A stretch of DNA of 64,000 bases. Source: Kitagawia praeruptora (Eukaryota > Streptophyta > Magnoliopsida > Apiales > Apiaceae). The notes under the pieces are model-generated. The model searched no databases and was not told the origin of the DNA. It was given only the letters and a program-made list of their open reading frames with translations. Below are positions 22,902 through 33,831 of this stretch, one piece after another; position 1 is the stretch's first letter, and the number at the start of each line of letters is the position of its first letter. Made by a program: the position numbers and the translations under genes. The stretch is from assembly GCA_037693485.1 (NCBI GenBank), contig CM075351.1:68846001-68910000 (forward strand). The letters run 5' to 3'.

Positions 22902-23289
22902 GCGTTATATAAAGTTCCGTAACATACCATCATAAAAATGCATATAACATATATTCATCACATTTTTCATAAATCATTCTACTATAGAATTAAAAACAAG
23001 ATTATACCAACATTTTTTTATTCAAAAATCATTGAAAATTATGCAATATTTCATCATTATTCTACAGTAGAATAAATATTCCACTGAATAATTCCGCTGT
23101 AGAACCAATTTTAAAAATCAACTTTTTTATTCAAGTTTTAAGTTTTAAATTATATATAAATTATATATATAGTATTATTCTACATTAGAATCACATTTTA
23201 TAAGTATTCTATAATAAAATAATAAAAATAATGATTTATGATGGTATGCTACGGGACTCTATATAAGGAGGACCTACATGGAATATTAG
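22900..23289. mobile_element. MITE family B, copy in second cluster
   Basis: Counterpart of 2539-2928. Same termini, same order. Confidence 0.7.
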
Positions 23290-23325
<36 letters not shown>

Positions 23326-23337
23326 CTAATATATATA

Positions 23338-23413
<76 letters not shown>
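23290..23413. repeat. Long (TA)n microsatellite
   Basis: About 120 bp of TA repeat with small interruptions. The first cluster has only about 18 bp at the same place (2930-2947), so the tract has expanded in this copy or contracted in the other. Confidence 0.9.
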
Positions 23414-23415
<2 letters not shown>

Positions 23416-23763
23416 TCTTGTTCTAATAGAAACTAACTTAGAATAGAAACTAGAAACTAAAACTAAATTAAATATTTCAAGCTAATCTAATGACCAAATT
23501 AGGGGTACCCCAATACAAAAAACGTTTAAAATTATTTGCTCTATTCAACAAAAAAATTAAAAAAAAAAGTTATTGTTCACTTGATGACGTGGCACGTGAA
23601 CAGTAACTTTTTTTTATATTATTTTTGTTGAATAGAGCCAAGAATTTTATAAGTTTTTTGTGAAGGTGCCCCTAGCGGGGCCATTAAAATAAATGAAATA
23701 TAATTTATTTAGTGTAGGCTTCTAGTTTCTATTCTAAGGTTGGTTTCTATTTGAACGCTAGCC
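23414..23763. mobile_element. MITE, TA-flanked family C, copy 3
   Basis: 350 bp, counterpart of 2948-3312, with the same fold-back plan. Confidence 0.8.
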
Positions 23764-23773
23764 TATATATATA

Positions 23774-24268
23774 GGGGCTGTTTGTTTCCACTTATCGTGG
23801 TCAACTTATGGCTTATAAGGCCATAAGCACTTATGAGGGGTGTTTGCCAAAATAAGTTTTAGCTCAACTTATAACTTATAAGGCCATAAGTTGAATGTTA
23901 GGAAATCCTAACATTCAACTTATGCTTATAACTTATTTCTCGATATACGCAATATATAATATCCTTCGAATCTTCAAAGCCTTATATCTCTCGATCCATT
24001 CATTAGAAAATTGATATGTATATATCAAATTTCTCTATTCATCGAGATCTATCCATTGATATCCATTGTTATATATAAAAAACAAATATTTTGAAAATTA
24101 TTAAAAGAAGTTAACTTATAAGTTCTGATTTACCCAAACAGTCTACTGATTATAAGTTCTGATTTACCAAACACTCTACTTACTTATAATCTCTGCTCCA
24201 CTTATCACTTATATGACATAAGTGCTTATAAGTCATAAGTTACTTATTTTAAGATACCCCAAACACCC
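23774..24268. mobile_element. MITE with GGG(C/G)TGTTTG termini
   Basis: 495 bp, present only in the second cluster. Left GGGGCTGTTTGTTTCC, right (other strand) GGGTGTTTGGGGTATC. The centre has a near-perfect palindrome around TTGAATGTTAGGAAATCC (about 23892-23920), and CTTATAAG/CATAAG words recur throughout. Probably PIF/Harbinger- or hAT-derived. It was added after the cluster duplicated. Confidence 0.6.
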
Positions 24269-24281
24269 ACATATATATATA

Positions 24282-25046
24282 CTAGCTTATAACCCGTGCA
24301 AGGCACGGGGTAGCTTATTCATCTTTTAAAAAAATACTATTTAATATTTTAAATTTTATTTACTTTGTTAAATGTAGTTTAGTTACAATTGATTTTTAAG
24401 ATACTTGTGAACATTAATATAAGTTTTATGAATAAATAGATAGTGTTAACGGGGGAATTTGGTGATAACAAATTTCGGAGGTTGTTGGAATAACGGAACT
24501 ATGAAAATAGGGGGATTTGGAATTTTTGATGTTTGGTGCTGGACTTGAGAGGTGTCTCGATTTGTCTCGTGTATCGGATCCTTTTTCAAGATGCCGGTGT
24601 ACCTTATATTTATAAGGATCAAGCCAACGCAGTTCTGTGAAATTGATTTGTGTCTATCCCTTAGAGACTTTAGGGATAAACTTCGTTAATTTGGGTAATT
24701 ACTGATTTTATCTGATTTAATCTTATCGTTGTGATATCTTCCTGATTTGAAGAATATTGTTTGAAGATATTTTCCATTATTGTTTGATTGAGATTGATTC
24801 TTTACTCGTTTAAGGAAGAGGATAAAACTTAGCGATTAAGTTATAATTATTAATCTGAATTAATAATTAATAATATTGGAAATTTGGGAGATTATTAGAC
24901 ATGCCAAAAATCTAGCGTAACAGATAGGTATGAGGTTTATAACAATTATATTCATTAAAATATGCTAAGATCAAAATTTAGTTAACCAAGCCCAAGTACC
25001 GACCTAATGACTACCAAGCTTCTAATATTTCAGTTTTAATAATATA
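24282..25046 (-). mobile_element. Helitron, intact paralogue with empty Tekay site
   Basis: About 765 bp. It is the same Helitron as 3327-4036 plus 16759-16816, but continuous. The 3' hairpin CCCGTGCCTTGCACGGG (minus strand) and CTAG lie at 24282. AAGCC appears once (24988-24992), exactly where the Tekay copy duplicated it. Confidence 0.75.
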
Positions 25047-25175
25047 TACTATATTAGAACTCGTGCACAAATTCTTCTTAATATTATATTATATGGGTTT
25101 TCTATTCAATTTAAATTGAATTTTTAAAACATGAATTTGGTAGGCCTAAAATTTTTAAATGATACGATTTGATAA

Positions 25176-25206
<31 letters not shown>
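25044..25206. repeat. Segment duplicated at 20281-20438
   Basis: Near-identical to 20281-20438, including the following (TA)n tract (25178-25206). Here it lacks the GGGGTGTTTG MITE at its left edge. Confidence 0.8.
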
Positions 25207-25210
<4 letters not shown>

Positions 25211-25442
25211 CCCGTGATTATTTTTGAAAAGGAGGGATTTTGGTTTAAAAAGATTTTAAAAAAATTAATGTGCTTTAGCGAAAAAAGGTAATTGGTTAGT
25301 TATTAGTTATTATAATATTATTATTTTATTAATTGAATTGCAAGTTGCCCATGATAATTTTAGAGTAGGAGGGATTTTAGTTTAAAAAATAGCTAAAAAG
25401 GAAATTGATCAGTTATTAGTAATATAAGTATTATTTTATTAA
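25207..25442. repeat. AT-rich Helitron-like repeat fragment
   Basis: It starts GTTGCCCGTGATTATTTTTG and contains GGTAATTGGTTAGTTATTAG, the same phrases as the block at 17916-20056. It joins the copia gag fragment near 25442. Confidence 0.6.
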
Positions 25443-26244
25443 TAGAGTTGCAAAATGTCCATAGGTGTTACAATTATTACACTTGACATTGCTTTAATTT
25501 GTCGAATTTCCCACGTCCTTTCTGTTTACTGACTCTATCTCCACTGGTCCGTTTCAGCCATTCTTCGTGTGTGAGCAACAATTTTCCATTATCCCCTTCT
25601 CTTTTATCCCACCCTTCCTCCGTAAGCATTAATTGATTCTCCTTTGTCTCTGGTTTTCCTTTTGTTCGTTCTTTATGTGCCTTGAGGGAACCCACTGCTT
25701 CTTCAACGGACATGGTGTCTAGGTTCCCAAATTGTTCCAGGGTCGATGTGATTTGAAGGAACCTTGAGGGAACTGCTCTCAGAAACTTCTTTACCGCGTA
25801 CGATTCCTCCATCGTTTCTCCCAATGCCCGTATGTTTGTTACGAGTCCGTTCATTCTCATGTGAAAGTCATAAACTTGTTCATTGTCTCCCATGCTCATC
25901 AATTCAAACTCATGCTTCAGAGTCTGTATTCGAGCCTTTTTTACCTTGTCAGCACCTTGACAAAGGGTCTTTATCATCTCCCATGCATCCTTTGCCATTT
26001 TCTTGTCAGCAATTAAGAGTAGCACGTCTTCAGGAATTCCCTGATATATCATAGCCAACACCACCTTGTCGACTTTCTCTTCAGGTTCGACTTTAGGATC
26101 ACTTGGTTCCACTGCGCCCCACACTCCTTGTGCTTGCATGAATACCCTCATTTTGAGAGCCAAAGCTGTGTAGTTACTCCTGGCCCGCATTGGATAGCTT
26201 AGGCCCATGAAACCTCCTCTTACCTTACATTTGTTCACCTCCAT
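25443..26244 (-). pseudogene. Copia gag fragment
   Basis: The frame on the minus strand is open from the primer site; the first real ATG is at 26244 (MEVNKC), and the upstream in-frame part is the primer site itself. About 256 residues match a Ty1-copia gag of the UBN2/DUF4219 type (YTALALKMRVFMQAQG, DAWEMIKTLCQGADKVKKAR, EFELMSMGDNEQVYDFHMRM). After the stop at 25477 another frame continues with KCNNCNTYGHFA, the start of a CCHC knuckle, so a small indel has broken the frame. The sequence then ends at a junction near 25442. No protease, integrase or RT remains. Confidence 0.8.
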
Positions 26245-26276
26245 CGTTAGGTGACTGATGCGCCAAGGTCTTTCAA

Positions 26277-26288
26277 GCTCTGATACCA
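26277..26288 (-). other. Primer-binding site (initiator Met-tRNA)
   Basis: TGGTATCAGAGC on the minus strand, an exact match to the usual plant LTR-element primer site. It sits just upstream of the gag fragment. Confidence 0.9.
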
Positions 26289-26293
26289 CTTCT

Positions 26294-26920
26294 TGACACT
26301 AGAAAAACAATTACTGGGCAATCTGAAATGCTCGAGTAAATATCTCAGCGTATATTGAAATGAAAGTTACAAGGAAATAAATAGAACTAAGCCCAAAGGC
26401 TTACAACTGAAAATGCTAGAAACTAGTATCTGATAGACTCCTAACAAGAACCACTACTATCTGATTTATTCAACAGCTAGAAATAAGCAAACAATTATTC
26501 AATGCCACATCCACATTCAGACATGACTCACAGATTCGAGATTAAATACAACAACAAACCCTGAAGAGCAGCTGGTGTATATATACACAATCCCCAATAA
26601 TCTCTAAAAATCTTTTAAAAGATTGTCTAAAGATGTACTAGTGAATATAAATCCTTCCAAATACAATATTTTGTTTTTTTGGAAACCAAAAGAGCCTCTG
26701 AAAGTCACCTTAATCTAGTGGATTAGCTTAAAATCGTCACATCTAAAGCACTGTGTGTACTATTGTACCGTGCAGAAGCCTTGTGAAATGAGTAAAAAAC
26801 CCCAAATAGTACACATTTTTTGGAGAGAAGCACAGACCTGTACTTTAAGACCAATGTTAATGTCAATGCACAAGCTTCCTTGTGAAGATTAGGTAAACAT
26901 GAAATGGGCCTTTTATCATA
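26294..26920 (-). mobile_element. Probable 5' LTR of the copia gag fragment
   Basis: Non-coding sequence next to the primer site. The LTR edge is likely TGACACTAG at 26294 (plus-strand view). A palindromic GTGTATATATACAC near 26577 could be the U3 TATA region. The far edge is not defined and no second LTR is present, so the outer coordinate is a guess. Confidence 0.4.
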
Positions 26921-27049
26921 ACAGCTTAATAAGATGGTTAACAGATGGGCTACCAGGACCTGATTGCTTAATGTAAATATCCCCTTGTTTTGCTAAAGCG
27001 TAAATGACTGTAAAAAGGCACTTTAATAAAGTCCAGCATTCCAGATGTT

Positions 27050-29079
27050 TAGCAGTATAAGAAATCAAGATGTTATTATGTCAAATTCCCCCATGAGATG
27101 CTCCTTGGATTACTTTTTATGTAAACACCTACCTGTAGTGACCCCGAGAAATCGGGGCTCCAAGCATTCTCTTTAAAATTCGTGTAGTATCTTTCATGAA
27201 TCCTTTCACCTGAAGCTTGTTTTTGAAAGAGATTATCCATATGACTACCACTCTGACGAATTAAAAATTTTGAACATGGCAATATCTACTTCCACAACCA
27301 CATGAAGATTGTGTATCCTGAACCTTTTCTTGCAAGAATCAATGCGTCGTTTATTAAAGATATGTTGACATGGGCAAACACAACATTTTCCAACTGATTG
27401 AACATGGAGTAATCCGAGCATGAAAGAAACGAACCCTCTGACCTCAGTTTGTTCAGATCATGAATAATGTTTGCAGAGCTTATACATAAGATCATCTTGA
27501 GAGAGTTGTGCTGAAGATGTGACCAGTTTTCTAATGCCATATTCACAGATTCCAGTATAGCATCTCTATTACTCGTAAGAGCGGTAGGACCAGAAAAAAG
27601 TGATAAAATTGCTCCGTTTTTTGATTTTAGTAAACCCCCCACACCACCATGCCTTGAGGATGAAGAACCCAAACACCTTCGATAATTGCGACAAGGTCAA
27701 AATCTTGTAGTTTTGACTGCTAGAAGGCCCTCTGTAAATTAAACTTAAAATTTCCCAGAGCACAAGTTGGATTATCTGTCCAGAGTTTCAGTTGGCTATC
27801 CTCTAGCATGCCATTTGCACACATCCATTTAAAGGATAGAAGACGGATCAGTATTAGTAGCGTTGATTGAGACAATCTTTTCCCTTGGAAAATGTAGCCA
27901 TTTCGAGCCAATCATATAGTCCATAGGACGACGGAGAAAATGACGGGCCAAACCTTTCTATAGTGTGTCAAGGAGTGGCCTTGTAATCTCACTCGCCAAA
28001 AGCTTTCTTTTGTTATCCGTAAATTACTGATTTTCAGCCAATCCAATACTCCATACCAAGCCCATAATGCCAGAGAACAGTGAAAGAATAGATGGTCTGC
28101 ATCCTCGTTTGCTGACATGCACCATCCACAAAGATTTGTAAAACCTGCATTTGGGATTCATGATTTTAAAAACCCTCGTGTGGGTAGGACGCCATGGAAA
28201 AATTTCCAAATGAAGAACCAAATTTTAGGTGGGATCTGAAGATGCCAGATCTTCTCCCATGAGAATCCCAGGGATGCTCCTGTGTTAGTATTATAGACCC
28301 TTTTGTAACATTCACCCGTTGAATAAATCCCCCATGATACTTCCCATTTCAACATGTCCTTGCCAGGGACGCACACTATTTTGCTTATTAGATTGAAGAA
28401 ATCCACCAATTCAATTGAGTTCGGTTGTACACTATTGTCTAGCCACCAATGGGGATAGTTGGAGCCAAAGCTTCTCCAGGTATACAACATCTCTGAAATA
28501 GTAGATTCCTTGAGAATTGAAGCGATGAATAAAGATCCAAAGTAATCCTTTCGAACTCCCACCTCATGCCAAGAATCGAACCAAAATAGGATCGTCGTTC
28601 CCGAAAGTACTTTCCAGGTGAAATGTTGCTGGGAGAGAACAGAATTCCAGGGCGTGTTGTTCCTAAGATTTACGAGGGTAGAGATGTAGGATGAAGATTT
28701 TTTAGTAAGAGACAAATCCTTAATGTCATGATTGACATGATTTCCGTATAAATTTTGTAAGAGTGATTGCCATCCACTTCCACGTTATTTTTTGAGACGC
28801 CAAATCCATTTCCCTAACATTGAAAGGTTACGAATTTTCAGGGAGGCAATATTTAACCCCCCCTCCTTCTTAGTCAAACATAATTTCTCCGAGCTCAAAG
28901 GATGAAATTTTCGAACCAAAGTGTCACCCTCTACCTTATGCCCCCAGAAGAAACTTCTTCGAATTTTATCTATTTCTACCTGCACGTTTACTGGCATCTG
29001 AAACAGGGAGAACAGTATACGGGTAGACTATCTAGAGATGATTTCAACAGAACAAGTTTTCCTGCTTGATTTAGACACC
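27050..29079 (-). pseudogene. L1-type LINE, 3' half of ORF2
   Basis: Downstream part of a LINE whose RT core lies at 36701-37344, across the inserted copia element. Broken frames carry, in order: the RT thumb region (EIDKIRRSFFWGHKVEG, GGLNIASLKIRNLSMLGKWI, 28785-28997); an RT zinc-finger region (WHLQIPPKIWFFIWKFFHGV, DADHLFFHCSLALWAW, 27912-28715); and an RNase H-like end (27286-27672). Frames shift at about 28780, 28160, 27910 and 27700. The 3' end fades near 27050 without a clear poly(A) run. It is a dead copy. The copia TSD TGCTC is at 29080-29084. Confidence 0.85.
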
Positions 29080-29084
29080 TGCTC

Positions 29085-29362
29085 TCTAAAGATACACTAA
29101 TCAACCAATCACACCAACATCCATTCTCAAGAAACAGAGTATTTACATTGCAGAAAATAAGATTTTACATTCTCACAGAAGAAAGAAAATGAATTACAGA
29201 AGTTGTTTGTTACAGGAGGTGAATGACAAATATATACAACACCGACTGAATATGACAGCTAGTGCCAACTGTACAAAAACGGTTACAATAAGCTCAGTGA
29301 CTGATCAAGAAATGATAAGTAAGTCTAATGTATGTGATAAGCAATACTATATATCTGCAATA
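29085..29362 (-). repeat. 3' LTR of the nested copia element
   Basis: 278 bp, matching 36418-36695 with about four substitutions. Confidence 0.92.
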
Positions 29363-32300
29363 GTCCCCCTTCAGATTGAATGTGGTTGACGAACATTCAA
29401 TCTGGACAACAAATGCCAGTGAGCTTGACGACCTAAGCCTTTAGTAAATATATCTGCAAGTTGAGAAGAACTTGGAAGAAATTGTGGCTTGATAAGTTGA
29501 GACTGTACTTGCTGTTTGACAAAATGACAATCTAGAGCAAAATGCTTGGTTTTAGGATGAAAAACTGGATCAGCAACGATGTCTAATGCAGCTTGATTAT
29601 CACTGTGAACAATGACTGGAAGAGACTGAGGAAGTTGCAGTTCAGAAAGAAGCAAATTGAACCAAGAAATCTCACAAGCTGTGTCAGCAATAGCACGTAA
29701 TTCTGCTTCTGCAGTAGAACGTGAGATAACCTTTTGTTTAGTAGAATGTCAAACCACAAGTGAACTGCCAAGAGTGAGACACATGCCCGTAATGCTCTTG
29801 AGCATTCCAGAAGAATCAAAAGTAGAACCCCAATCACTATCACAATAGGCTTCGAGTTGCAAAGTAGATTGACCTGAATAAAACAAACCTTGAAAAGGTG
29901 TAGATTTAAGATAACGAAGAACACGTTGAACAACAAGCATATGTGGAACACGAGGATTCTGTAAAAATTGACTTAAGTGATGAACCACGTAGGTAATGTC
30001 TGGCCTGGAAACTGTCAAATAAAGCAATTTGCCTACAAACTTTCGATAAACAGAAGGATCATCTAATAAGTCTCCATCATGAGGTGTGAGCTTAACATTA
30101 ACATCAACTGGAAGAGCTAATGGTTTAGAATCCTGAAAACCAGCTTCAAGAAGCAGATCATGCACAAACTTGTGTTGATGAAGATACAGACCCTCATCTG
30201 ATCGATGTATCTCAAGACCCAGATAATACTTGGCTAAACCCAAGTCCTTGATTGTAAAAATGGAGTGCAAAACGTCTTTAACATGGGTGATAAAGTCTGC
30301 ACTAGTACTAGTGAGTAAAATGTCGTCCACATAAACTAAAGCAACAATAAAAATGCCATTAGCATTGTAGACAAAAAGAGAGTAATCAGCAATAGTCTGA
30401 GTGAAGCCTAAATCAAGCAAAACCGAAGCTAACTTCTCAAACCAACACCTGGAGGCTTGCTTCAGTCCGTAAATAGACTTAATTAGTTTGCAAACATAAT
30501 CTGTGCCATGAAGAGGATGACCTGGAGGAAGTTCCATATAAACTTCTTCTAGGAGATCACCATGAAGAAATGCGTTGTTGACATCAAGTTGATGAATGTC
30601 CCAATGTTTAACAGTGGCTAAAGCAAGAATGGTTCGAACAGTAGCCATTTTTGCAACTGGAGAGAAAGTATTGTGATAATCATGTCCCTCTATTTGTGTG
30701 TAGCCCTTTGCCACTAAACGAGCTTTGAATTTGTCTATAGAACCATCAGGAAAATATTTGACTTTGTATACCCATTTGCACTTAACAACCTTTTTATTTT
30801 TGGGTGTGGGTACAACTATCCAGGTACTATTGGATTCGAGAGCGTGTAATTCTTTAGACATAGCCTCAACCCACCTTTCATCAACAATAGCTTGCTTATA
30901 TGTAAAAGGTTCACAAATTGCAGTCTGAGGACTGACAGCACAGGCAAAAACAGTAGAAGGTGGTGTATAGTGAGATAAGCTATACTTATTTGTATCAATC
31001 GGACAATTCAATAAAATTGCATTGGCTTTGGCTGGACCAGTAGAAGTGACATAGTCTTTGAACCAAAGTGGCTGGACTTTATTACGAAGAGAAATTCGTT
31101 GTGGAGGTTGAGAAGAAACAACAATAGTATTGTCTTTGGCAATTGGAGAAGAAATAGGTGAAACAGTAGTGTCATCATTGATACTTGTATCAGTGATAGG
31201 TGTAAAATTTGGACTAATACAAGGTGAAACATGTGGTGATGGAGAAGTGTCAACAGAGTCAACATTGGACTCTATAGAGAAAGGAACATGTAAAGGAGTA
31301 GCAGGTATGTCACTATCAGTATAAAATGCAATGTCTGGAGGAGTAAAAAGAGGAGCAGCAGAATGTGTAGAAATAGTGGAGAAAGGAAACACACTTTCAA
31401 CAAAAGTGACATGTCGAGAAACATAGAACTGATGAGATATAGGATCATAAAGCCTGTAACCCTTTTGAGTCATTGAATAACCAACAAAAACAGTTTTGAT
31501 GGCCCTAGGTAAAAATTTGTCTGAATCGTGTACAGACATATGGGCCAGGCACCCAAAAACCTTAAGGTGAGTATAAGAAGGTTCTTTGTTAAAAAGCTTT
31601 TGGAAAGGGAAGATGTAACCCAAAACAGTTGTGGGAATTCTATTAATAAGATAAGTGGAGGTAAGAATGCAGTCTCCCCAAAATGAAGAAGGTAAGTGTG
31701 ATTGAAACATTAGAGCTCGTGACATTTCAAGTAAATTTCGGTGTTTCCGTTTTACCTGCCGTTTTGTTGGGGGGTATAAGGACAGGAAGTATGATGAATA
31801 GTGCCTTTGGATAGGAAGAAAGAATTCAATTCATTATTCAGAAATTCACCACCATTATCAGTACGTATGCATTTAATGGTAGTAGAAAACTGGTTTTGAA
31901 CATAAACGAAAAAATCCTTTAAAGATTGAGTCACATGTTGTTTAGTAGGCAAGAGAATTGTCCAAAGAGCTCTAGTACAGTCATCAATAATAGTCAAGAA
32001 GTACTTACAACCTTGATAAGTGGGTGTCCTATAAGGAAAAGACAGTTTACACTGTTTAGCTAATGGACAAACATTACAAGGTGCAGAAATAGAACTAGAT
32101 TTACATTGTAAATCAATAGCACTAATCTTTGACAGAATAGCAGAAGGGATATGACCAAGTCTTCTATGCCAAGTAGAAGGATCAGAAGAGAAATGAGCAA
32201 CAGCAAGAGCCGAAGAATCAGTAGGTATGTTGATAAGCTGATATAGACCACCAAGAAAATTACCAAGAACCAATCCCTTCTTCTGGTATTGGTCCGGAAG

Positions 32301-32534
32301 ATAACAATCATTTGGAGAAAAAACAACAGTGGAGTTAAGTTGTGAAGACAATTTACTGACAGAAAGTAAATTGAAAGTGAAAGAAGGAATATAAAAGACT
32401 TCTGTAATAGACAATGACAATGGATTTAAGAAGACTGAACCCATATGAGTAACAGTTGCAATTTCTCCATTTGGAAACTTGACAGTTAATGGTGATGACA
32501 AAACATGAATATTGTGCATGTAATTTAGATTACA
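29363..32534 (-). pseudogene. Copia pol (integrase, RT, RNase H), three lesions
   Basis: Continues the gag-protease frame after an in-frame TGA at about 32532. Integrase: GAG-pre-integrase region (STWHRRLGHIPSAILSK), CxxC (CNVCPLAKQCK), catalytic core with FLTIIDDCTRALW, RTDNGGEF and TPQQNG. A one-base shift at about 31750 follows TPQQNG and the frame resumes with KHRNLLEMSRALMF. RT: WVYKVKYFPDGSIDKFKARL, VYVDDILLTSTS. A TGA at 29749 replaces the tryptophan expected before HSTKQK. RNase H ends with HFVKQQV and LADIFTKGLG at about 29371-29655. Apart from these three lesions the reading is intact, so this copy died recently. Confidence 0.9.
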
Positions 32535-33812
32535 TCACATATGATTCGTAGCTCCTGTGTCTAAAATCCAAGCAGTAGTTGGAATATCAATTGATGAAAA
32601 CATTGAAAAGGTCATAGTACCTGCGAAATGTGTAGCCATACTGTATTGATTTAAAGTAGATGGAACAGGAGGAGTAGTGGTAGAACCTTTATTTAGATTC
32701 TGCATTAGAGTATTCAGTTGAGACTGTAATTCTTCCATCTTAGTAGCCAAATGAGCATTTGAATCAACAGAATTTGGAACTTGAGCTTGTGGTGACTGAG
32801 AATCAGAAACTTGCATAGCAGCAGCATGTGGTTTATTGTAAGACTTATTAGGAACAAACTTTCGTTTGCCTTTGTTATTAGGATGAAAAGGATGATCAGA
32901 TGGATAGCCAACCAATTTGTAGCAACGTTCTTTGGTATGACCTTTGATGTGACAATGAGAACACTCATGTATTGGATGAGAAGCCCTATCACTGAAACGG
33001 TTTGGAAGATAAGACTGAGTAGAGGTTGACTTAGAGACATTCACCATCATTGCCATTGGAGAAGTAACTGAATTTTGAGTCTGTCTCTGTCGTTCCTCTT
33101 GCTTAAGCAACATGAAGGCTTGATTAACAGTAGGCCAAGGTGACATCATTAGCAGCTGGCCCCTTGAAGCAGTATAACTAGGATGTAAACCCATTAAAAA
33201 CTGTATCAACCTAGTCTTCTCAATCTGTAGATCCCACTCCTTAATAGCACCACAAGTACACTTAACAGTAGGTTCAAGAGCCTTCAATTCATCCCAAAAA
33301 CCCTTCAATTTATGAAAATAAAACTCTATGGAATCATTTCCTTGTTCAAGTTTGAACAGATCACGCTGAGTCTCATAAAACTTATGGCCAGTAACTGCTG
33401 AAAATCTCTCATTAAGCTCATTCCAAACTGTTAAGGCACTGTCTAGATAGTTCATACTATTGCTAATTTCATCGGATACTGTGTTCAAAATCCAAGTAAT
33501 CACCATATCATTCACTCGTTTCCAATGGACAAACAGTGGAGAAGATTCATCAGGAGGTAAAAATTTGCCATTAACAATAACAAATTTATTTTTTGCAGAA
33601 AGAGCAATCTGCATCGAACGCTTCCAAGATGCATAATTCTCAGATCCTAACAACTTCTTTGAAATGAGAATCATGCCAGGCTGATCATTATTGTGCAGAT
33701 AAAGAGGATGTGAATTGTTATCAACAATTTGTGTGTTCGATTGTGATGTATTAGTGTTCGTAACCGGTGAACTGTTATTAGTGTTTGAAGCGGATGCATT
33801 AGTATTGTTCAT
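32535..33812 (-). CDS. Copia gag and start of protease
   Basis: 425 codons to the first lesion. It begins MNNTNASASN and contains the gag signature HPLYLHNNDQPGMILISKKL and the UBN2-type core (ALTVWNELNERF, LIQFLMGLHPSY). There is one CCHC zinc knuckle (CSHCHIKGHTKERC) and it ends inside the protease active site, WILDTGATNHM, where TGA follows. The protein packages the element RNA into virus-like particles. The start is 19 bases from the left end of the inserted CACTA element, so the leader is displaced by 2.3 kb and expression is unlikely. Confidence 0.85.
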   Translation of the reverse strand: MNNTNASASNTNNSSPVTNTNTSQSNTQIVDNNSHPLYLHNNDQPGMILISKKLLGSENYASWKRSMQIALSAKNKFVIVNGKFLPPDESSPLFVHWKRVNDMVITWILNTVSDEISNSMNYLDSALTVWNELNERFSAVTGHKFYETQRDLFKLEQGNDSIEFYFHKLKGFWDELKALEPTVKCTCGAIKEWDLQIEKTRLIQFLMGLHPSYTASRGQLLMMSPWPTVNQAFMLLKQEERQRQTQNSVTSPMAMMVNVSKSTSTQSYLPNRFSDRASHPIHECSHCHIKGHTKERCYKLVGYPSDHPFHPNNKGKRKFVPNKSYNKPHAAAMQVSDSQSPQAQVPNSVDSNAHLATKMEELQSQLNTLMQNLNKGSTTTPPVPSTLNQYSMATHFAGTMTFSMFSSIDIPTTAWILDTGATNHM

Positions 33813-33831
33813 GTTGCCTAAAACAGCATTA

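Noticed and set aside
30725..31324. Plus-strand ORFs within the copia pol region
   Set aside because: Antisense shadows of the integrase and RT frames.
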